From positions 1-13,634 of the forward strand of contig JAGHSL010000285.1 in the NCBI GenBank assembly GCA_018065885.1: 13,634 nt of DNA, written 5' to 3'. Below are positions 6,901-13,388 of the stretch, one piece after another (position 1 is the stretch's first letter; every line of letters begins with the position of its first letter). The translations under genes and the position numbers were made by a program. Source of the DNA: Candidatus Limimorpha equi. GTDB taxonomy: Bacteria; Bacteroidota; Bacteroidia; Bacteroidales; F082. The notes below the pieces were generated by a model, which did no database searches, was not told the origin of the DNA, and saw only the letters and a program-made list of their open reading frames with translations.

Positions 6901-9900
6901 TTATTTATTGATGATGACTTTCTTTGTCACTGAGCCTTCCTTGCCGGAAATGACAAAGTAATACATGCCGTCGGAGAAGTCCTTCATGCTGTATTGAAGG
7001 GTGTTTGGTCCGAAGCTGTTGTAGGTGTTGAAGTTGTCAACCAAGTTGCCTTTCATGTCGTAGACCTTGATGTTCACGTTTCCGGTGAGGTATTCGAAGT
7101 TCAAGGTCATCTGTCCGTTGTTCGGGTTTGGAATGATGTCGACGGAGACGCGGTTTTCGATTCCTTCTTCAACGCCGTAGAATGAGCATTCAATCCAATG
7201 TGTGCGCGTTACGCTTCCGCAACGGTTGGAGGCTGTCGCCGTAAGGTAGACCCTGCCTGGAACATAACGGAAAACGGTAAGGTGCATGAGTTCACCGTTG
7301 CCTTCTGTTTCCATGTCCCAGTCAACATCGTTGCCGTATTGGTCTTTCAGTGTCCATTCCACCTTCTCCCAATGGGATTGTCCTTGTTCTTGGATTGTGA
7401 AGTCGTAAGTGTTGATTTGGAACTCGCTGGCCGTGATGACGGTGTGTGTAGCAACACCGATGCTTGCGTCAGGCGACATGATGGAATCGGTTGGATTTGG
7501 TGTGTATTCAAACTGAACTTTCAGGCTCACGATACTGTCGCATTCTTGGCTGTTTTGGTAAATTCTTTGGTACGTTCCTGATTGTGAAACTGTTTCTCCT
7601 CCAAGATAGGGTTGACCCTGATAGGTGTAAGTGTTAGGGTCGTATGTCTTTCCCTTTGGATTCCAGAAGAACTCATCGCATGAGTTTGCTTCATCGTAGT
7701 CTGGTGCCGTAACATCGTTAAGATCGACCATTTCTTCATCGTGCTCGGTGATGGTAAGGTTCAGGACGTATGTGTCCACGCCGCAGTCGAAGTTAGGTGC
7801 GGTTGTCGGGAAGGTCTTTGTGTCGGTGCATGTCTGTGTGTAAGTCAGACCGTTGACAGGCCAAGTGTAGGCATCGCAACTTGTCACATTATCTTCCTGA
7901 TAGTAGTTTTCATGGAAACGTACTTTCAGGCGGTATTTGAAATCGCAGCCACCTGTCGGGTCGGGGAGAATCACTTCGTCCTCAGCATCGCTGGTGTAGG
8001 TCTGACCGTTTTTATCCCAAGTATACTCAGGTTGTCCTCCGTATTCGTAGCAGATGTATTTTTCTTCAACAGGAGGCATCTGGTATTCGCCTACGCTAAG
8101 GATAAGCTTTTCGACTTTAAGGCATCCGTGATTGTCGATGGTATCGAAAAATGCGATGTCACCGTCGTTGTGATACAATGTGCCGTGGAAATTGTAACTC
8201 TGGTTAATGCAAATTGACGGGTCGACAATGGTCGTGTCGTTGGCCGGATAAACGGTAAGGTCAAGTCTGATGATGCTGTCGCAGCCGTGAACAGTCTGAA
8301 GCACTTCGTAGGTGCTGGATGGTGAGCAGTTGCTGTAGTAATCGTGGCCAAAGAAAGTGTAGTGTTCACCGTAGCAGATGTGTTCGGTGATGATGTCTTC
8401 GTCGTATGTCTCGTAGTGTTGCAAGGTCAGGAAAACAGTGCTGTCGCAGCCAAAAACGTTGGTGGTGGTGTATTGGTAGGCTCCGGGTTCATTGAGGTCT
8501 TGGCCGAAGAAATCGTAGGTTTCGTCGGGGCAGATGCTGATGTTCGGGTGTGATTCGCTGGTTGGATGAACGATGATGTTGACTGAAACGTTTTGTGTGG
8601 TGTAGCCGTCGCTCACCTGACAGGTATATTGTGTGGTTCCGACAGGAGGGTTGGCGACTGGATTCTGAATGTTCGCGTTGTTAAGTGTGTTGGCTGGCGA
8701 CCATGTGTAGGTGTAGTTGCCTGTGCCACCCGATGGCTGGGCGTGCAAGGTCGTTGATTCGCCTTCGCAAAGTTCGTATGCATCGGCAGTGGCCATGGCT
8801 GTCATGCCGGAGCCTTCTATGCTGACGGTGACTTGTGCCGTGCTGCTGCAACCGCCTTGTGGGTTGGTGATTGTGACGGTGAATGTCGTGGTCTCTTGCA
8901 AACCAACGGTCATCGTGTTTTGTGAGTTAGGATTGAGCACTTTGTCGGCAGGAACCCATTGGAAATTGAACTGACCGCCAACTCCGGCACTGGCTGAAAG
9001 TTGTGAAGAACCGCCGTACATGACGGTGGTTGGTTGTGCTGTCGCTGAAGCGGTAGGGGCTGCATAGACAGGAACGGTCTGCTGCTTTTGGCTGGAGCAC
9101 GTTCCGTTAGGATTTCTGACGGTGAGCTGAACGGTGTAGTTGCCAGCTTGGGCGTAGGTGTGCGAAGGGTTTTGCTCGGTGCTGGTGCCGCCGTCGCCAA
9201 AGTTCCATTGGTATGTCATTGGCTGACCCGATGGGTTGTTGGTGGAAGTGTTCGTGAATTGGGTCGGCGTGCCTTTACAGACTGATGTGAAATTGAAATT
9301 AGCTGTCGGCTGTGGATTGACGACGACTTCAGTCGTTGCATTATTGGTCTGCGAACCTACGGTGATGGTGCAGGTGTAGGTTCCAGACATAGCCATGGTG
9401 CAGTTTGTGCGGGTCGGGTTTTGCTGGGTTGAGGTGAATCCTCCTGGGCCAGTCCAGCTGAAAGTTGCGCCGGATTGTCCGTTTGAATTAGCTGTCAAAT
9501 GGATGGTTTCACCAACGCAATAAGGGCCGTCGTTGTCAACCAATGGAGGCATGATGCCGCAGTCGGTGGTGCCTGTGCCGCCTGTTTTGCTGAAGGTGAT
9601 GTTGCAAGTTTGGTTTGAGTAATTGGTGATAACAAGAATGTAGTATTCACCGGTTTGTGCTGAAGAGGGAATGATGCAGTTTTCAGTAGCGGCAGCGGAA
9701 TAGCTGCAACTCACTACCTTGTCGGCGGTCAAACCATTCGGACAAGGCGAAACAGGGTCGGCGAATGGCCCCCAGCAGCAGAAGTCGATGTCGTGCGACG
9801 GGGTGCTGTACATATAGATGTTGATGTTGCCAGGGGTGGCTATTCTCATATAATACCAGGCGGGGTTGGGCGTAGTGGATAGGCAATTGTAGCTCGGTCC

Positions 9901-10401
9901 GGCTTCGCCAGAACCGGCATTTACGCCGGCAGGGAATTGATATTGGCCGTTGTCGGTGCAGAAAGGATCGGCATTGGCACAAGTGTTGTTTTGTCTCGAC
10001 CTGACGTAATAGTCCATCATCAGCGATGCAAACATTTCTGACGGGATAAAGGCCTTGTATTCGCAGGCTACATCAGCGGCAACAGCCTTATCCATCTGTC
10101 TGAAGGCTGCATTGTTCTGATGACAGAAATCCAAGAAACTGTCTTCCAGATTCATGCCTTCAAAGGCTTCGTTGGCATTGATGAGGAAAATGCCGTTTTC
10201 TTCGCTTGCCTTGACATCGAAACGACTGTCATTGACAAGGTTGTAGATGAAAAAGACACGTTCATCGAAGAGGTCAATGTCTGTAATGTCAAATTCAATC
10301 GTCTCCTGATTGTAGACTGTCCTTGAATTCTGTGCAAAATACCGCATCGGCAATGTCAGCAGCATGGCGCCGATTAAGAGAAGTTTCGCAATCCTGTTCA
10401 T
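6901..10401 (-). CDS. T9SS-secreted modular surface protein (Ig-like, PKD, GCDS repeats), 1166 aa
   Basis: Residues 1-23 are a signal peptide with Gln at +1. Residues about 25-138 form an N-terminal domain shared only with the upstream 862-aa protein. Residues 141-283 form a Cys-rich, probably beta-sandwich domain with AWYYMRI, SHDIDFCCWGPF, SCSYSA, GEYYILVITNYS and TDCGI; it holds ten Cys. Residues about 284-361 are Ig-like (WTGPGGF). Residues 365-447 are a PKD domain (WNFGDG at 399-404) that is absent from the paralogue. Two SprB/Ig-like units follow (about 448-529 and 532-611, ELCEGESTTLHA). Residues 612-960 hold GCDS-type repeats, several degenerate (GCLK, GCDF, ECDS). Residues 966-1078 are the shared pre-sorting module and about 1086-1166 the T9SS type A sorting domain (IIPNPNNG, IKVYDMKGN, GMYYFVI, TKKVIINK). 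No catalytic motif is seen; an adhesin or matrix-like surface role is inferred. It is likely monocistronic. Confidence 0.92.
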   Translation of the reverse strand: MNRIAKLLLIGAMLLTLPMRYFAQNSRTVYNQETIEFDITDIDLFDERVFFIYNLVNDSRFDVKASEENGIFLINANEAFEGMNLEDSFLDFCHQNNAAFRQMDKAVAADVACEYKAFIPSEMFASLMMDYYVRSRQNNTCANADPFCTDNGQYQFPAGVNAGSGEAGPSYNCLSTTPNPAWYYMRIATPGNINIYMYSTPSHDIDFCCWGPFADPVSPCPNGLTADKVVSCSYSAAATENCIIPSSAQTGEYYILVITNYSNQTCNITFSKTGGTGTTDCGIMPPLVDNDGPYCVGETIHLTANSNGQSGATFSWTGPGGFTSTQQNPTRTNCTMAMSGTYTCTITVGSQTNNATTEVVVNPQPTANFNFTSVCKGTPTQFTNTSTNNPSGQPMTYQWNFGDGGTSTEQNPSHTYAQAGNYTVQLTVRNPNGTCSSQKQQTVPVYAAPTASATAQPTTVMYGGSSQLSASAGVGGQFNFQWVPADKVLNPNSQNTMTVGLQETTTFTVTITNPQGGCSSTAQVTVSIEGSGMTAMATADAYELCEGESTTLHAQPSGGTGNYTYTWSPANTLNNANIQNPVANPPVGTTQYTCQVSDGYTTQNVSVNIIVHPTSESHPNISICPDETYDFFGQDLNEPGAYQYTTTNVFGCDSTVFLTLQHYETYDEDIITEHICYGEHYTFFGHDYYSNCSPSSTYEVLQTVHGCDSIIRLDLTVYPANDTTIVDPSICINQSYNFHGTLYHNDGDIAFFDTIDNHGCLKVEKLILSVGEYQMPPVEEKYICYEYGGQPEYTWDKNGQTYTSDAEDEVILPDPTGGCDFKYRLKVRFHENYYQEDNVTSCDAYTWPVNGLTYTQTCTDTKTFPTTAPNFDCGVDTYVLNLTITEHDEEMVDLNDVTAPDYDEANSCDEFFWNPKGKTYDPNTYTYQGQPYLGGETVSQSGTYQRIYQNSQECDSIVSLKVQFEYTPNPTDSIMSPDASIGVATHTVITASEFQINTYDFTIQEQGQSHWEKVEWTLKDQYGNDVDWDMETEGNGELMHLTVFRYVPGRVYLTATASNRCGSVTRTHWIECSFYGVEEGIENRVSVDIIPNPNNGQMTLNFEYLTGNVNIKVYDMKGNLVDNFNTYNSFGPNTLQYSMKDFSDGMYYFVISGKEGSVTKKVIINK
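7522..8568 (-). repeat. Expanded and partly degenerate GCDS module array in the 1166-aa protein
   Basis: Each unit begins with Cys, continues with aromatic-x-G and a Y-rich strand, and ends in GCDS or a variant plus an L-x-L strand. Exact GCDS occurs at residues 651 and 706. Later units read GCLK (about 759), GCDF (about 818) and ECDS (about 953). The array is about three times longer than in the 862-aa paralogue, consistent with unit gain or loss by recombination. Confidence 0.7.
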
Positions 10402-10415
10402 GTGATAAAGTATTT

Positions 10416-10429
10416 AATAAACGTTTATT
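10416..10429. promoter_or_regulatory. 14-bp perfect palindrome in the leader of the 1166-aa gene
   Basis: AATAAACGTTTATT is perfectly self-complementary and sits 15-28 bases above the ATG at 10401, downstream of the predicted -7 element. A second inverted repeat, AATTGA-TTT-TCAATT, lies next to it at 10431-10445. These could be operator sites or leader structure; no regulator is known. Confidence 0.45.
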
Positions 10430-10487
10430 TAATTGATTTTCAATTGTGTTTTCTAAAGTAAACAGCAATCCATAATAATTCAACCGA

Positions 10488-10495
10488 CAAATATA
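10488..10495 (-). promoter_or_regulatory. -7 promoter element for the 1166-aa gene
   Basis: The minus strand reads TATATTTG, an exact TAnnTTTG match, 86 bases above the ATG. This would give a leader of about 80 nt that contains both inverted repeats. No convincing -33 TTTG box is at the expected spacing. Confidence 0.55.
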
Positions 10496-10569
10496 GGAAT
10501 AATTTTGAACTTTTAATGAAAAATGTTGTTTTTTTCACTTTTTTTCATTTCCCGATGTTTCTGTTACAG

Positions 10570-10597
10570 AAAAGGCTGCCCGTATGAGCAGCCTTTT
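10570..10597 (-). terminator. Rho-independent terminator after the 862-aa gene
   Basis: On the minus strand AAAAGGCTGC, loop TCATACGG, GCAGCCTTTT is a ten-pair stem starting 45 bases past the stop at 10643. The T's that would form the usual U-tract are largely within the stem arm. It isolates the 862-aa gene from the 1166-aa gene. Confidence 0.85.
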
Positions 10598-10642
10598 TCA
10601 ATTGATTCGGACAAAGTGTCGTGTTAGGATTATGGAATGAGC

Positions 10643-13231
10643 TTATTGTGTCACAACGACTTTCTTTGTTACGGTGCCTTCCATTGCCGAGAATACGAAG
10701 AAATACATGCCGTTGGCATGGCCTTTCATGTTGTATTCCATGCTGCTCTGACCGACTTGATTGTAGGTCTCAAAGTTGTCGATCATGTTGCCCTTCATGT
10801 CGTAAACCTTGACGTTGACTTTGCCGGTGAGGTGCTCGAAATTCAAGGTCATTTGTCCGTTGTTCGGGTTTGGAACGACATCGACGCTGGCTTGGTTTTC
10901 GCTTCCTTCCTCTATGCCGTAGAAAGTGCATTCAAGCCAATGGGTCACTGATTTGCTTCCGCAGTCGTTTGTCACTGTTGCAGTAAGGTAAAGTCTGCCT
11001 TCAACATAACGGAAAACGGTGAGGTGCAGAAGTCGGCCATCGCCTTCGGTGTCTAAAGTCCAGTCAACATCGTTGCCGTATTGGTCTTTCAGAGTCCAAG
11101 TCACCTCGTTCCATGTAGAGTGTCCTTGCTCCTTAACGATGAAGTCGTAGGTGTTGATTTGGAATTCGCTGGCTATGATGACGGCGTGTGTGGCTTCGCC
11201 AATGCTTGGATCGGGCGACATGATGGTGTCTGATGGACGAGGCGTGTATTCGAATGTTGCGTTTATCGTGACCACGCTGTCGCATCTGTGTATGCTCTCG
11301 TAGATTCTTTGATAGGTGCCATCCTCGGAAATGGTCTCTTCGGTGTAACCGGTAAAAGGCTTACCCAATGAAGGCCACGAATATTCGTCGCAGGTGTTAA
11401 TTATGATTGTGCTGTCGTAGGCTTGGTTTAGTGTGAGATGGAGGCAGACAAGGCTGTCGCAGCCGAATTGTGTATGGTCCATGTGCTCCTTGTAGGTCTC
11501 GGTATTGAACGTTTCTCCATAGAAAGTATAGGTTTCGTCGGGGCAGATTGCAGGATAGAGGTGTGTCGGCTCAGCGTTGGGGTTGACCAAAATCATCACT
11601 TCGACATCGCGGGTAGCCATGCCATCGCCTACATGGCAGGTGAATGTGTTGTTGCCGACGTTTGGTGAGGCCACTGGGTTTTGTATGCTGGCGTTGTTGA
11701 CCAATTCGGCTGGCTCCCAGCTGTAGGTGTAATTGCCTGTGCCGTTTGTCGGGTAGGCGTGAAGTGTGGTCGATTCGCCTTCGCAGAGGGTGTATTCATC
11801 AGCGGAGGCGGTGGCGGTAAGGCCTGAGCCTACTTCAATGGTGATGTCGTCGAAGCCAGTGCAATGGGTGCCACCGTTAGTGTTGATGACGGTGACGGTG
11901 AATAGTTGCGTGCTGGTTAGCACAACGGTCGTTGGATTCTGAATGTCAGGGTCGGAGACCATGTTTTCAGGTTCCCAGTGGTAGCTGAAAGTGCCTTGCA
12001 CACCGGGGTCGACGTTGAGTTGTGTGGTGGATCCGTAGTTGACGTATGTCGACTGTGCTGAAGCCGTCGGTTCAGGCGTGGCGCTGACGATGACTTCGGT
12101 GGAGGCGGTGGTGGTCTCTGTGCCTACGGTGGTGGTGCATGAATAAGAGCCTGCCATGGCTACAGTGGCGTTTTCGCGGATGGGGTGTGGCAGCGTCGAA
12201 GTCCAGCCATCAGGTCCGGTCCATTGGTAGGTGCCGTTTGGCTGTTCGTTGACGTCAAGCTGGATGGTTTCGCCGTCGCAATAAGGACCATCGTTGGTTA
12301 CGATGCCTGGCAGAATGCCGCAGTCGGTTTCGCCCGGACCGCTGCCTGGAGTTTTGGAGAAACTGATGACACAGGGGGCTTGCGAATAGTTGGTAATCAT
12401 CAGAATGTAATATTCGTCAACTTCAGGCAAATGGTAGTTGATGTCTCCATGTTCAGTGTTGTGTTGATGATCACCTTCCTCGTAACCGAGAAAACAATCT
12501 TCTGTGTAGTGAGCCGAGTAGCAACAGTCGATGATCTTGCCGCTCGATAGGTTGGAACATGCCGAGTGATCCATCACTTCATCTTCCGTGTAAGGTCCCC
12601 ACATGCAGAAGTCAATGTCTCTTTCAGTGCCATAAGTTGGGTCTCGACCTTCCATGTGGATGATGAACTGTCCACCCACGCGAATCTTCATGTGGTAGAA
12701 TGAGGGGTTGTAAGAATTTCCTATGCAGCCATCGTCCATGCCGGGTTCATGAGCTGTGCTACTCGTGTTCGCAGCTTCAAATGTGATTGTTTCATGAGTG
12801 CAAAAAGGCAGCGAGCTGGCGCAGGTTTCATTGTCGACACGGCTTTGGCGCAGGAACCAGTCCATCAGGATGGAAGTCATGTCGGCACTGGCAATGCCGC
12901 TTTTCCATTCTGTCATGTGATCGTCGATGTCAGTCTTGCTGAGCAGAGCGAAGTCGGTAAACTTGGCATTATAATATGCATCAAAAGCATCCGACAAGTC
13001 TGTGCCGTTGTCGGCTGGGAAGATGAGGTACATGCCATCGTTCTCATCTTGAACGATGGAGAACTGCCCGTCGTGTTGCAGGTTGTACATGAGATAAATC
13101 CTGAAACGAATGTCTTCAATCTTGCTGAAATCGATGGAAATGCCGTCGTTAGCGTAGCTTTCGTAAGGCGTTTGTGCCTTGGCACCAAAAACAGCTAAGA
13201 AGAATAATACGATGAAAATGTGCTTTTTCAT
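10643..13231 (-). CDS. T9SS-secreted modular surface protein, shorter paralogue, 862 aa
   Basis: The signal peptide MKKHIFIVLFFLAVFGAKA is followed by Gln at +1. Residues about 21-135 match the N-terminal domain of the 1166-aa protein (RIYLMYNLQHDGQFSIVQD against VFFIYNLVNDSRFDVKASE). Residues 137-304 are the Cys-rich domain with RDIDFCMWGPY, CCYSAHYTEDC, EYYILMITNYS and TDCGI, carrying an extra Asp/Glu/His-rich loop at 251-263. Residues about 305-385 are Ig-like (WTGPDGW). Two SprB/Ig-like units follow (386-467 and 468-549), then two GCDS-type units (GCDS at 590, RCDS at 649). Residues 661-773 are the shared pre-sorting module and about 782-862 the T9SS type A sorting domain (VVPNPNNG, VKVYDMKGN, GMYFFVF, TKKVVV). 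It lacks the PKD domain and most of the repeats of its neighbour. A role as secreted or surface-anchored adhesin-like protein is inferred from architecture; no enzyme motif is present. Confidence 0.92.
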   Translation of the reverse strand: MKKHIFIVLFFLAVFGAKAQTPYESYANDGISIDFSKIEDIRFRIYLMYNLQHDGQFSIVQDENDGMYLIFPADNGTDLSDAFDAYYNAKFTDFALLSKTDIDDHMTEWKSGIASADMTSILMDWFLRQSRVDNETCASSLPFCTHETITFEAANTSSTAHEPGMDDGCIGNSYNPSFYHMKIRVGGQFIIHMEGRDPTYGTERDIDFCMWGPYTEDEVMDHSACSNLSSGKIIDCCYSAHYTEDCFLGYEEGDHQHNTEHGDINYHLPEVDEYYILMITNYSQAPCVISFSKTPGSGPGETDCGILPGIVTNDGPYCDGETIQLDVNEQPNGTYQWTGPDGWTSTLPHPIRENATVAMAGSYSCTTTVGTETTTASTEVIVSATPEPTASAQSTYVNYGSTTQLNVDPGVQGTFSYHWEPENMVSDPDIQNPTTVVLTSTQLFTVTVINTNGGTHCTGFDDITIEVGSGLTATASADEYTLCEGESTTLHAYPTNGTGNYTYSWEPAELVNNASIQNPVASPNVGNNTFTCHVGDGMATRDVEVMILVNPNAEPTHLYPAICPDETYTFYGETFNTETYKEHMDHTQFGCDSLVCLHLTLNQAYDSTIIINTCDEYSWPSLGKPFTGYTEETISEDGTYQRIYESIHRCDSVVTINATFEYTPRPSDTIMSPDPSIGEATHAVIIASEFQINTYDFIVKEQGHSTWNEVTWTLKDQYGNDVDWTLDTEGDGRLLHLTVFRYVEGRLYLTATVTNDCGSKSVTHWLECTFYGIEEGSENQASVDVVPNPNNGQMTLNFEHLTGKVNVKVYDMKGNMIDNFETYNQVGQSSMEYNMKGHANGMYFFVFSAMEGTVTKKVVVTQ
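11261..11578 (-). repeat. Two GCDS-type modules in the 862-aa protein
   Basis: Residues 552-657 contain the unit ICPDETYTFYGETF ending GCDS (590-593) and the unit TCDEYSWPSLGK ending RCDS (649-652). The first closely matches the ICPDETYDFFGQDL unit of the 1166-aa protein, showing that array ends are conserved while the middle varies. Confidence 0.7.
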
Positions 13232-13255
13232 AAATGTATAATTATATTACGTCCG

Positions 13256-13263
13256 CAAAAATA
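13256..13263 (-). promoter_or_regulatory. -7 promoter element for the 862-aa gene
   Basis: The minus strand reads TATTTTTG, an exact TAnnTTTG match, 24 bases above the ATG at 13231, implying a very short leader of about 18 nt. That leader includes the palindrome TATAATTATA (13237-13246). No clear -33 box is seen. Confidence 0.5.
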
Positions 13264-13327
13264 CGATTATTTTCAGAAAAAAAAGAAAAAAGGTGTTTTT
13301 GTGGTGAAATTCTTTGCATAAACGGAA

Positions 13328-13354
13328 AAAGGCTGCCTCAAGGAAGCAGCCTTT
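13328..13354 (-). terminator. Rho-independent terminator of the rnf-type operon
   Basis: On the minus strand AAAGGCTGC, loop TTCCTTGAG, GCAGCCTTT is followed by TT, so the arm plus tail give five T's in a row. It starts 34 bases past the rnfA-like stop at 13389, and separates energy metabolism from the surface-protein block. The stem arms are identical to those of the terminator at 10570-10597. Confidence 0.85.
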
Positions 13355-13364
13355 CGCGATTTTT

Positions 13365-13384
13365 AGACGCGATGAATTGCGTCT
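13365..13384. repeat. Palindromic element AGACGCGA-TGAA-TTGCGTCT
   Basis: This is an 8-pair stem (one G-T wobble) with a TGAA loop, placed 4 bases after the rnfA-like stop and before the terminator. It has no T-tract of its own. Palindromes built on AGACGC/GCGTCT are, to my recollection, a recurring interspersed type in Bacteroidales genomes, so this may be a REP-like element. That is not provable from one copy. Confidence 0.5.
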
Positions 13385-13388
13385 CTAC

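Noticed and set aside
7741..8217. Plus-strand open frame of 158 codons, and similar ones at 12749-13198, 2518-2976 and 6325-6699
   Set aside because: All are antisense shadows of clearly real minus-strand genes with strong domain evidence; none has a promoter, signal or family match of its own.
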